Shown piece after piece: positions 1 to 7,411 of a DNA stretch of 47,510 bases. This stretch comes from Clostridia bacterium (GTDB taxonomy: Bacteria > Bacillota > Sulfobacillia > JAJZYS01 > JAJYTV01): NCBI GenBank assembly GCA_027420455.1, contig DAIBJA010000015.1:1-47510 (forward strand). The letters are read 5' to 3'. Below the pieces are notes generated by a model. It was not told the origin of the DNA. It ran no database searches and worked only from the letters and a program-made list of their open reading frames with translations. Made by a program: the position numbers and the translations under genes. Within the stretch, counting starts at the first letter, position 1. The number at the start of each line of letters is the position of its first letter.

Positions 1-1
1 C

Positions 2-310
2 CTGCAACTCCAGGAGTTCTACGAAAACGTGCCCTCCGAGGAAGCGCTCAAGCTCTGGTACTCCCGCGCGATCCGCAGCAAGATCGACCCGATCAAGACC
101 GTTGCCAGGACGATCAAGCGCCACTGGCACGGCGTTCTCCTCGGCGCCACGACACGTGTCACCAACGCCGTCCTCGAGGGCGTTAACAGCGTCGTCCAGG
201 CGGCCAAGAGCCGCGCTCGCGGCTACCGTCGGGTGCAGAACATGATCAATATGATCTTCCTGCTCTTCTACCCGCTTGACAGGCTACTGGCCACTCGTTC
301 CGTCAAATAA
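2..310 (+). mobile_element. ISL3-family transposase, C-terminal part (5' end outside window)
   Basis: The reading frame is open from the first full codon of the window and ends at a TAA. The 102 visible residues match the C-terminal end of ISL3-type (DDE_Tnp_ISL3) transposases: a WYSRAIRSKIDPIKTVARTI segment, the 'VLEGVNSVVQAAK' block that contains the last catalytic Glu of the DDE triad, and RARGYRRVQNMINMI. These enzymes cut and paste the element at its terminal inverted repeats. The catalytic Asp residues lie outside the window, so intactness cannot be judged. The last residues (FLLFYPLDRLLATRSVK) depart from the usual hydrophobic tail. I did not recognise a right-end inverted repeat downstream. 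Confidence 0.85.
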
Positions 311-1029
311 CCGGAACTGTTGCTCAAGTGCCTTTAGGCCGCACATGACGCAAAAGTGCCGGTATTGAAACTCGCAAATGATTCGCGAACTGCGAGCCGT
401 TTCCTGCCAATGCTTACAGGTACACAGTGAATAGATGTACCCTTCGCGTTGTTCGCAGCGGGACGCTCCGGTAGGCCCATTGCGGACATCCGTTCGTTGT
501 ACCTCTTGAGAGGCAATCAGGAGGTCCGATGCTTCGGACACGTGACACCGCGGGGGGCGCTGGTTGGAGCAAAGAGCCCTCGCGGCCGCAATATCGGGGT
601 CTTAGGGAACGCTAGTACTAGTACAGCGGGGTCAACTGCACAAGCGGGAGATGTGGTGGAACACTTACCGAAGCGCGAGCATGTCGACGTTGCCTGGCTC
701 TGGATCTCGTGACAACGGATGTTTCAAGGGTTGCCTGGGGCAGCGTGCGGAGTACGCTGTGGTGACGTGTACGGTCCACGGTACCAGCATCAGCGGTGCC
801 AGCCGGTACTTGTACTTCGACGTGCGGACCGGCCGATCTAGGCGGACCGAAACCGGCAGGCGTGGGCTTGAGTCCCCGAGGAGCTGCCCCCGCATCGGGG
901 CGGCTCCTTTCCTTATGCCCCTCAGGAACCATCGCCGCGTCGCGAGCGCCCCCGACTAGGTACGGGTCCCTTGTTGCAACCAAATGTCGAACGATTGGAA
1001 ATTGCTAAAACAAGGAGTTTTCAGAGGAT
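311..1029. other. Intergenic stretch with no convincing gene
   Basis: Short open frames occur on both strands, but none has a good ribosome binding site together with recognisable or well-composed protein sequence. The stretch contains a strong stem-loop at 879-908 (listed separately) and possible weaker stems around 780-810, where GTACC and GGTAC can pair. The part from about 960 to 1060 is clearly richer in A and T than its surroundings and probably holds the promoter of the genes that follow. Confidence 0.55.
879..908 (+). terminator. Rho-independent terminator with no gene directly upstream
   Basis: The arms AGGAGCTGCCCC and GGGGCGGCTCCT pair over 12 bp (one G-T wobble) around a 6-base loop, and a T-rich tail (TTCCTT) follows on the plus strand. 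The nearest plus-strand gene, the transposase fragment, ends about 570 bases earlier. The hairpin may therefore end an unannotated small RNA or act as an attenuator for the genes starting at 1030-1308. Confidence 0.65.
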
Positions 1030-1086
1030 ATGGGGCAATTTGTGATGTTGGGCAGCCCCAAGGGCCCAATAGATCGGGGAGGATAA
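1030..1086 (+). CDS. Possible 18-residue leader peptide
   Basis: An ATG begins a short frame (MGQFVMLGSPKGPIDRGG) that ends in TAA three bases before the next gene's ATG. Purine-rich sequence (AAGGAG and AGAGG) lies just upstream. The spacing suggests translational coupling to the ribbon-helix-helix gene. Length alone makes chance occurrence possible, and no family is recognisable. Confidence 0.25.
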   Translation: MGQFVMLGSPKGPIDRGG

Positions 1087-1089
1087 ACG

Positions 1090-1296
1090 ATGCCCAGGGA
1101 ATGGCGTCCGGTCGGCATGGTGGCGTTCCAAGTCCGAATTCCGCTGGAGTTGAAGCGGCGGCTGGTGGCCCTTGCCGCCGAGAGCGGGCAATCGCAACAG
1201 GCAATTGTGACAAAGGCGCTGGAGTGCTATTTTCACGACAATGTCCTTGGCGGCACCGGCGATCGGCGTACCGGCCTTGGCGGTCGCAGCCTCTGA
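1090..1296 (+). CDS. Ribbon-helix-helix (CopG/Arc-like) DNA-binding protein
   Basis: This 68-residue protein has the ribbon-helix-helix layout: a short strand (MVAFQVRIP, about residues 10-18), then helix A (LELKRRLVALAAES) and helix B (SQQAIVTKALECYF), ending near residue 50. Such proteins bind DNA as dimers through the paired strands, often as autoregulators or antitoxins. The start is supported by GGGAGGA about 6 bases upstream. The gene stops 9-12 bases before the likely start of the SLH surface protein, so the two are probably cotranscribed and this protein may regulate that operon. No toxin partner is visible. The tail beyond residue 52 is Gly/Arg-rich and not part of the fold. Confidence 0.7.
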   Translation: MPREWRPVGMVAFQVRIPLELKRRLVALAAESGQSQQAIVTKALECYFHDNVLGGTGDRRTGLGGRSL

Positions 1297-1307
1297 GGCC
1301 CGCAGTG

Positions 1308-4100
1308 GTGTTTCGGTGGCTGACAAAGGAGGCTCGAACTGCCGCCCCGCGGCCCAAAGTGCCTCGATGCGGGCGTGCCCTGCTGGTGATCGTATGTGTG
1401 CTCGCAGCCACGAGCGGCCTGACAGCCTCGTCGCGCGTCGCCGCCGCCGTCCCGACGGATGAGTCACGCGAAGCCTTTGTCGCCCAACTGGCGCAGGCGC
1501 TCCATCTGCCCGCCATGCCCGATGCGACACCCGCCTACTCGGATCTGGCCGCAAGCGACCCCGACTACGGTTACGTCATGGCCGCCAGCCAAGCCGGGTG
1601 GGTCTCAGGCTTCCCAGGGAGCCGGTTTGCGCCGACGGCCTCCCTGACACGGGAGCAGGTGGCCAAAATCGAGGTCGCGGCCCTCGGACTACAGGGCCAA
1701 GCCATGAGCCTAATGACGGTGCGGCCAGGATATGACGATGCGGATTGCATCGGCCGGTGGGCGTGGGGATACATCGATGAGGCGACTGATGTCGGCATCT
1801 TGAAGGGCTTACCCGGCAACATGTTCGGCCCGACGCAAGTCCTCACCGTCGGGCAGGCGGCAGATGCCGTGGCCTATTTGCGAGCGTACGCGCGGGGGGC
1901 GAAGCCCGCGGTCAGCGGCATTGCGCCTGCGACCGGCCCTGTCGCCGGTGGCGCATCTGTTGTCATCACGGGAACGGGGCTCACCGCCGTGACGGGTGTG
2001 GAGTTCGGGCCCACGCCTGCGCTCTCGTTCACGGTCCACGGGGACGGTTCGATCGTCGCGGTAGCTCCGCCCGGAACGGGCTCGGTGCCTGTCATCGTCA
2101 CTGCGCCCGGCGGCATGAGCTCCCAGACACCCTCCGACCTCTTCACCTATTCCGAGCCTGCGCCGAAAGCCCGCCGGGTCGCTCGGGTGCCCACGACCAT
2201 TGCTGTATCGCCCAATGCGCCCGATGCCTTGGCGTTCGGCGCGCCCGTCACGGTGACTTGCACCGTGGAGGACCAGTTCGGCGCACCGATATCGGGAGTC
2301 ACGGTGGACCTCGCCGTGGATGGCACGCTCTCCGTCGCCGACCTGAGCGCGGCGACAGTCGTCACCGACCGTAGCGGCACGGCGAGCGTGGAGTACCAAG
2401 GCGGCACCGTCGGACAGAGCGGAAGGATCATCGCCACGGTGGCGGCGGCACCGAACGTCGGGGGAGCGACCGGCCAATTGACGGTCGTCAACACGGGGGT
2501 CCAGATCGTCGGCGAGGACACCCAGGCCACCACAGCGGGCGCGACGGCAGTCACCGCCGGCGGCAGCGGAGGCACGTCCGACACGACGGCCGAGGGCAGC
2601 GGAGGTACGGGCACCGTCACCGTGGAGGACTTTACTCCCGACCCCGGCCCGCCGCCCGCCTTCAGCGCGGTTGCCTACTTCGGCGCGTCACTGTCCCCGG
2701 GAAGCACCTTCACCAGCCTCACCTTGCGGCAGTGCGGCGCAGCGGAACCCGGCCAGCTTTACTGGCTCCAGGACGGGACCTGGACCCCGGTCTCGCCGGC
2801 GGCGACGGTCGACAGTGGCGGCTGCCTGAACTACACCTCGGACCAAAGCACGACGCCGTCGCTCCCGCAGATCACAGGAACGCTGTTCGCGGTCGGCGTC
2901 CTGCCCGAGGTGTCGGCCGTCTTCCCGGTGAACGGGGAAGCGGCCGGCGGCACGTCCGTAACGATCACCGGCTCCGGTTTCACCGGTGCCACCTCCGTGG
3001 ACTTCGGGGGCACCCCAGCCAGCCACTTTACCGATGCTTCGGACACTTCGATCGTCGCCACGGCGCCCGCCGGCACGGCTGGGAGCGTCGACGTGACGGT
3101 CAGGACACCTTGCGGTTCGAGCGCGACGAGTCCGGACGATCGTTTCACCTACGTGCTGCCGGTCGCCGTCACGGGCCTCAGCTTGGACTGGAGTTCTTCC
3201 ATCCCTGCAGGCGTCAGCGTCTCTGAGGGGACGGGCGGCACCTGGACGGTGACCGTGCCGCAGCAGGCGACGGTCAGCGGCGCGACCTACGCCATGACGA
3301 GCGCGACCCTGGACATGACGGGGGCCGACACCGCGCAGAGCTATCCCGTGACCTATGTGAGCGGTCCCGGCGTCGCCGCGGGCGATCCCTACGGCACGCT
3401 GGCCTACTCCGGCGGGGTCTGGAACCTCACTCCCCAGGCGCCCCAAACCTTCGAGACGGCCGGGACGTGGGTGACGCAGGCGGCCGTCGCGGACAACGCC
3501 GGCACCCTTAGCCCCATCAGCGTGGATTGGGTCGTGCCACCGGGACCGAGCGACGTGACCACGATCAGCTCGTCGCTCCCGGGGGCGACGGTCGACAACG
3601 TGGCCGAGATCCTTGCGGTGCCGTACGGCACCACGGCAAATGGGCTGACGGGTTCCCTCGGCGCGACCGACGGCTCGACGCAGGTGTATGCGGTCTACGG
3701 CTCCGACGCCAAGACGCTGGTCACCGGCGCTTTGGCATCGGGAGACCTCCTCAAGGTGACGGCCGCGAACGGCACGTCGCAGGAGACCTACGCCATCACC
3801 GTGGATCTGGCCGCCCCCACCCTCAATCCGCCTGGCGACATCGATCTCGCGAACGAAGGGAGCTATGCGCTCTCCGGTACCGGCATCGCGGGCGACGTGG
3901 TCGATGTCATGCTCGAGGACAGCGCGTCGCCGCTGCCGGACATGCTGAGCGAGCAGACGTTCGTCGCCGCCGATGGCAGCTGGTCGATCACGGTGAACGC
4001 CAGCGGACTGGCCGACGGCTCGATCACCATCGAGGTGATGCAAGCGGACCTGAGTTCCACAAGCTCACCCACGACACTCACCGTCAGTAAGACGACGTGA
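1308..4100 (+). CDS. SLH-domain cell-surface protein with IPT/TIG and Ig-like domains
   Basis: About 930 residues. An N-terminal signal peptide (hydrophobic run ALLVIVCVLAATSGLTA, then AAA) is followed by two SLH motifs near residues 75-128 and 142-190, which anchor proteins to secondary cell-wall polymers. After these come an IPT/TIG domain (about 200-281), an Ig-like Big_1-type domain (290-395), a Gly/Thr-rich linker, an unassigned beta-rich segment (448-535), a second IPT/TIG (535-617), a domain of about 125 residues (618-745) that recurs in the other large SLH protein of this window, and C-terminal beta-sandwich repeats. No enzymatic motif is visible, so a structural or adhesive role is inferred. 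Only two of the usual three SLH motifs are clear. The start is uncertain: GTG at 1305 or 1308 follows a weak GAGG, and the frame stays open far upstream. Confidence 0.8.
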   Translation: MFRWLTKEARTAAPRPKVPRCGRALLVIVCVLAATSGLTASSRVAAAVPTDESREAFVAQLAQALHLPAMPDATPAYSDLAASDPDYGYVMAASQAGWVSGFPGSRFAPTASLTREQVAKIEVAALGLQGQAMSLMTVRPGYDDADCIGRWAWGYIDEATDVGILKGLPGNMFGPTQVLTVGQAADAVAYLRAYARGAKPAVSGIAPATGPVAGGASVVITGTGLTAVTGVEFGPTPALSFTVHGDGSIVAVAPPGTGSVPVIVTAPGGMSSQTPSDLFTYSEPAPKARRVARVPTTIAVSPNAPDALAFGAPVTVTCTVEDQFGAPISGVTVDLAVDGTLSVADLSAATVVTDRSGTASVEYQGGTVGQSGRIIATVAAAPNVGGATGQLTVVNTGVQIVGEDTQATTAGATAVTAGGSGGTSDTTAEGSGGTGTVTVEDFTPDPGPPPAFSAVAYFGASLSPGSTFTSLTLRQCGAAEPGQLYWLQDGTWTPVSPAATVDSGGCLNYTSDQSTTPSLPQITGTLFAVGVLPEVSAVFPVNGEAAGGTSVTITGSGFTGATSVDFGGTPASHFTDASDTSIVATAPAGTAGSVDVTVRTPCGSSATSPDDRFTYVLPVAVTGLSLDWSSSIPAGVSVSEGTGGTWTVTVPQQATVSGATYAMTSATLDMTGADTAQSYPVTYVSGPGVAAGDPYGTLAYSGGVWNLTPQAPQTFETAGTWVTQAAVADNAGTLSPISVDWVVPPGPSDVTTISSSLPGATVDNVAEILAVPYGTTANGLTGSLGATDGSTQVYAVYGSDAKTLVTGALASGDLLKVTAANGTSQETYAITVDLAAPTLNPPGDIDLANEGSYALSGTGIAGDVVDVMLEDSASPLPDMLSEQTFVAADGSWSITVNASGLADGSITIEVMQADLSSTSSPTTLTVSKTT

Positions 4101-4149
4101 TCTCGTCCCGCTTCCGTAAGGCCAAGAGGGTCCACGGGTGCTGGCAGAG

Positions 4150-4198
4150 GGGGCTGTCCCAAAAGGGCAGTTCCCCGCTACCCTTTCGGGACAGCCCC
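4150..4198. repeat. Long inverted repeat between convergent genes
   Basis: Arms of 18 bases (4150-4167, beginning GGGGCTGTCCC; 4181-4198, ending GGGACAGCCCC) pair with a single mismatch around a 13-base loop. It lies between the SLH gene and the convergent regulator gene, so a bidirectional terminator is the simplest reading, although no T-run follows on either strand. The GGGGCTGTCCC ends also resemble termini of some insertion sequences, so a miniature or relic element is possible. Confidence 0.6.
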
Positions 4199-4349
4199 AT
4201 TGCTGCAGCCTGTTTCGGGTTGGCCGGTCTTTGGGGCCACGCGGAGCGGCGAGTGCATCGTGTGCCGGCGTCCCGCGAGTGGGGAGCGCGAAGAGCCGAA
4301 GCGCGCCATGGCTTAAGGGAAACTGGGGAAGGGGCGCCTTGAACGCTAC

Positions 4350-5819
4350 CTATCTTCCCCGATCGTCACCGGCCAGGACCCGGGCCGAGAGTTCCGCTCG
4401 GCCGTGCGTTCCCGTCTTGCGGTAGACGCTCGCGAGGTGTGTCTTTACGGTGTTTTCGCTGACAATCAACTCTTTTGCCATTTCGCCCACCGTCATGCCC
4501 TGGATGACGAGGCGAGCCACCTCCAGCTCGCGCGGACTCAGCGGTGTCGTGGCCATGTCAGCAAGGTCGAGGCCTAGACGGTCTGCGGTCGTGGGTGCGG
4601 GAGACGCCTCGATCGCGTGCGCGTCCAAGGCGTCCAACGGAAGCTCCGCCAGCCTACTGCTGTTCGGCGCGCGCACGAGCAAAGGGGTGTCCCGGAAGAA
4701 GACGATGGCGAGGAGCATCAGGAAGAGCATGCCGCCCGCGAGAGTAGAGTTCGGGAGGCGGGCCAGGGCGGGCACCTGGGCCTGGAGCCCGGCGCCGATC
4801 AGAATGGGCAGCACATTCATGTTGAGCCCGATGCCGAAGACGGTCGCCGTGCCGTAGGAGGGCGCAATCTCAAGCAAAGCTACCCAGGTCAGGAGGTCCA
4901 TCGCCGCGTAGCCCGCACCCATCAGCACCTGAACGAACGCAGCTCCGCCGGCGTTGGGCGAGGCCGCCCACACCAGGAATGCGGCGCCCAGCAGGAGGGG
5001 TCCCGCAAAGGCCACGTTCCTCAGCGTCGTGCGGTCGCCGAAGATGGCCAGTACTGGGATGGACACCACGTAGGCCAGCAGACTCGGATCCACGGACGAG
5101 TGCAATGCCCGCAGAAGACTGGGCGTCACGGCGGCGTACGTCACGCCCGACGCCAGGTATACGACGAAGAGAAAGGGAGCGAGCTGCCAGAGCGGTCGCA
5201 GATCCGGGAAAGGCACCGCGGGTGTGGCCGCGGCCATCATGGGTCCCTCCACGTCCACGCCGCGCAGCCTCGGACCGTATGCCACACTCGCCACCAGCGG
5301 CAGGGTTGCCAGGACGACGAGCCATGCGGGCTGCACGTGGCCGATACCCAGCGACCAGATGTACTTGAAGGCATTGGCGGCGATGGGCACGCCGGCGAAC
5401 GCAATGGCCCGGCGTCTCAGGGGTACGACGGCCTTGAACGCGGGCGCCCAGGCGACGATGCCCCATGCGGCTACAAGCCCCAGTAGCGGGAACGTCACCA
5501 AGGCGACGGCGGGGGCGAAGGCCGTCAGCAGCGTCAGCGCGAGACAGATAGGCGCCGCCCATGCGAGGCCCGCTTTGCGGAACGGGGCCCAGATGTCCGA
5601 GAGCAGGCCCGATCCTGCCAGACCGAGCGCGTGACCGCCTAGAAACAAATAGACGGGTGCGGTCGGATCCAAATGTGCGGCGGCGGCCAGGCCAAGCCAG
5701 GTTGGTCCGAATAGCGGTACAGATAGTAGCCAAGCGAAAATGCCGCCAAGAAATGAGATCGCGGGGACTAGCGTGCGAGGCGCAGCCCTGTCTCCAGCAA
5801 ATGGGACAGCCGCATCCAT
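4350..5819 (-). CDS. MFS-like 12-TM membrane protein fused to a LuxR-type HTH regulator
   Basis: Residues 1 to about 400 of 489 form roughly a dozen hydrophobic segments with an MFS-like layout. The last 70 residues are a LuxR/GerE helix-turn-helix, with the signatures LSPRELEVARLVIQGMTVGE and IVSENTVKTHLASVYRKTG. Membrane-bound regulators of this build are known in several high-GC lineages and are thought to sense a small ligand through the membrane half and bind DNA with the cytoplasmic tail. The linker (about 400-420) is Ala/Pro/Asp-rich. The gene is divergent from the envelope operon starting at 5969, with two palindromes in the shared upstream region, so it probably controls that operon and itself. 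The ligand is unknown. Confidence 0.85.
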   Translation of the reverse strand: MDAAVPFAGDRAAPRTLVPAISFLGGIFAWLLSVPLFGPTWLGLAAAAHLDPTAPVYLFLGGHALGLAGSGLLSDIWAPFRKAGLAWAAPICLALTLLTAFAPAVALVTFPLLGLVAAWGIVAWAPAFKAVVPLRRRAIAFAGVPIAANAFKYIWSLGIGHVQPAWLVVLATLPLVASVAYGPRLRGVDVEGPMMAAATPAVPFPDLRPLWQLAPFLFVVYLASGVTYAAVTPSLLRALHSSVDPSLLAYVVSIPVLAIFGDRTTLRNVAFAGPLLLGAAFLVWAASPNAGGAAFVQVLMGAGYAAMDLLTWVALLEIAPSYGTATVFGIGLNMNVLPILIGAGLQAQVPALARLPNSTLAGGMLFLMLLAIVFFRDTPLLVRAPNSSRLAELPLDALDAHAIEASPAPTTADRLGLDLADMATTPLSPRELEVARLVIQGMTVGEMAKELIVSENTVKTHLASVYRKTGTHGRAELSARVLAGDDRGR

Positions 5820-5846
5820 CCTTTGGACCTCCCGGAACGGTACCGG

Positions 5847-5885
5847 TCACCCCTACGGGTGATGGCCATTCACCGCTACGGGTGA
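5847..5885. promoter_or_regulatory. Paired palindromic operator candidates in a divergent promoter
   Basis: Two 16-base sites, TCACCCCTACGGGTGA (5847-5862) and TCACCGCTACGGGTGA (5870-5885), differ at one position. The first is a perfect 6+4+6 palindrome. Their starts are 23 bases apart, about two helical turns. They sit 28 bases upstream of the LuxR-type regulator's ATG on one side and about 84 bases from the envelope operon on the other. The regulator encoded alongside is the natural candidate ligand for these sites. Confidence 0.7.
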
Positions 5886-5968
5886 TTTTCCTGCGCCAGG
5901 GAAGTGCTTTCAATGAATTACAGTGGAACGATGTCCGGAAACCGTTCCCTTCATCAAGAGGAGAGGGA

Positions 5969-6190
5969 GTGGACACCATCAAGGTACTCAAGTGGGCGGG
6001 TCGCATCCTGGCCATCCTAGCCGTCGTCATGGCGGTCGTGGTCGGGCTCTCGGGCAGCTGGGGCGATGCCATCTACGCCCTGTTTCTCGGAGTGATCATC
6101 TGGTTCTGGACGGACTTCACGGTGGCGAGGATGGCTCGCAACCGCATGGAGCGGGCCGCGAAGCAGTCTTCACAAGGGGAGAGCCACTGA
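5969..6190 (+). CDS. Small two-TM membrane protein
   Basis: This 73-residue protein starts at GTG with AGGAG 6 bases upstream. Two hydrophobic segments (WAGRILAILAVVMAVVVGL and DAIYALFLGVIIWFWTDFTV) are separated by a short SGSWG turn, and the C-terminus is basic (ARMARNRMERAAKQ), which favours a cytoplasmic tail. No family is recognised. It is the first gene of an apparent operon (gaps of 20-55 bases) with a PrsW-like protease, a polytopic membrane protein, a secreted protein and a lipoprotein, so it is probably an envelope component. Confidence 0.7.
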   Translation: MDTIKVLKWAGRILAILAVVMAVVVGLSGSWGDAIYALFLGVIIWFWTDFTVARMARNRMERAAKQSSQGESH

Positions 6191-6221
6191 CCTAGCGCAA
6201 CGCGCACACGGGGGGAGACGC

Positions 6222-7391
6222 GTGTACTGTCCTAGTTGCGGGGCCACGAACGCCGAAGGTGGCCTGCATTGCATCCACTGCGGCCAAGCCCTGACGGCGG
6301 CGCCGACGGAGGCAGCGCAGGGACGGCTGCCGACGGCCCCAAGTCAGCATTGGGCCATTCCGGACCTTGTCTCGACCATGTTGCCGCACGCCGCGCCGCA
6401 CCGCCGGCGGGCATTTTGGCTCGCCATGCTCCTTGGCCTGCTGGTGCTGCTTGCGTGGGGCGCCCTCGCCGTCTGGCTGGACGACCCGGGTGTGACCATC
6501 CGGCTCCTGGTGTTCGGATCGCTCTTCGTGCCCGTCCTCTTCGTCTTCTTCATGGCCAGCGAGGGACTTACCGAAGAGCCCCCGGCGATCGTGCTGGTGG
6601 AGATCTTCGTGGGCGTCGCGCTCCTGGGCAACCTGGTCGCCTTCCTGCTGAACAGCTTCCTCCCGTTCGGTCTGGCGGGCGCCGGACCGGTGGAGGAGAC
6701 GGTTAAGTTCCTCGGCGTCGTTTGGCTCCTTCGGCGGCGCAAGTACGTCTCGATCATGGACGGGATCCTGTTCGGGGCCGCGGCGGGCATGGGCTTTGCC
6801 GCCTCGGAGAACCTGAGCTACTTCTTCTCCACCTACTCGACCTACGGCATCGCGGCCGCGGCAAACGCCCTGCAGGCGGGAGCCATTCACTCCTTCGCCC
6901 AGCTCCAGTACGCATTCAACCACGCAGGCCTCTCCGGTCTCCTCAACGTCTTCTTCCTGCGCTCCTTCCTAGGGCCCTGGATGCATGGCTCCTGGACGGC
7001 GATCATCGCCGGCGTGGCCTGGCGCGAGGCGTCGGGCGGCAAGATCCGCATCGACCTGAAGCTGATCGGCACCGCGCTCCTGGTCATGGCCATGCACTCG
7101 CTGTGGGACCTCTCGACCGGTGTGGTGTCGGATCTGCTGTTCGTCGTCATCCTGATTGTCGACGTCTACTTCCTGCGCGGGCTGATCCTCGCCGCACACC
7201 GGCAGGAGCGAGGCGAGCCGATCCAGGAGGACCGTCCCACAAGGGCACGGCGGCCCAGGTACTGCCCGCACTGCGGCGGGCGCCTCAGCCACGACGCACA
7301 GTTCTGTGGCAAGTGCGGCGGCCTGGTGGACGCCGGGGCGGTCGTCACAGCCGCGCAGGCACCGTCCGAAGCTGTCGTGAGCCCGTCCTGA
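6222..7391 (+). CDS. prsW: PrsW-like intramembrane protease with N- and C-terminal zinc ribbons
   Basis: The 389-residue protein begins with a zinc ribbon (CPSCG...CIHCG, residues 3-21) and ends with another (CPHCG...CGKCG, about residues 347-366). Between them lies a multi-TM core with PrsW/CAAX-like motifs: GPVEETVKFLGVVWLLRRRK with the catalytic-type EE pair, AASENLSYFF, a conserved His in WMHGSWTAIIAGV, and HSLWD near the end of the core. PrsW of Bacillus subtilis cleaves the anti-sigma factor RsiW at the membrane; whether this homologue does so is unknown. The GTG start is set by GGGGGAG 5-6 bases upstream. Terminal zinc ribbons on both ends are an uncommon addition and suggest a cytoplasmic partner or metal-dependent control. 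Confidence 0.85.
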   Translation: MYCPSCGATNAEGGLHCIHCGQALTAAPTEAAQGRLPTAPSQHWAIPDLVSTMLPHAAPHRRRAFWLAMLLGLLVLLAWGALAVWLDDPGVTIRLLVFGSLFVPVLFVFFMASEGLTEEPPAIVLVEIFVGVALLGNLVAFLLNSFLPFGLAGAGPVEETVKFLGVVWLLRRRKYVSIMDGILFGAAAGMGFAASENLSYFFSTYSTYGIAAAANALQAGAIHSFAQLQYAFNHAGLSGLLNVFFLRSFLGPWMHGSWTAIIAGVAWREASGGKIRIDLKLIGTALLVMAMHSLWDLSTGVVSDLLFVVILIVDVYFLRGLILAAHRQERGEPIQEDRPTRARRPRYCPHCGGRLSHDAQFCGKCGGLVDAGAVVTAAQAPSEAVVSPS

Positions 7392-7411
7392 CCTGACGGG
7401 GGGAGATACTT

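Noticed and set aside
284-541. A minus-strand frame with several cysteines that might be a small zinc protein
   Set aside because: No ribosome binding site, irregular Cys spacing (CTCKHW, CVMCG) and no similarity to a family; it overlaps the end of the transposase.
600-910. A riboswitch (c-di-GMP type or similar) before the SLH operon
   Set aside because: Several stems can be drawn, but I could not match the conserved core of any riboswitch class. Only the terminator is reported.
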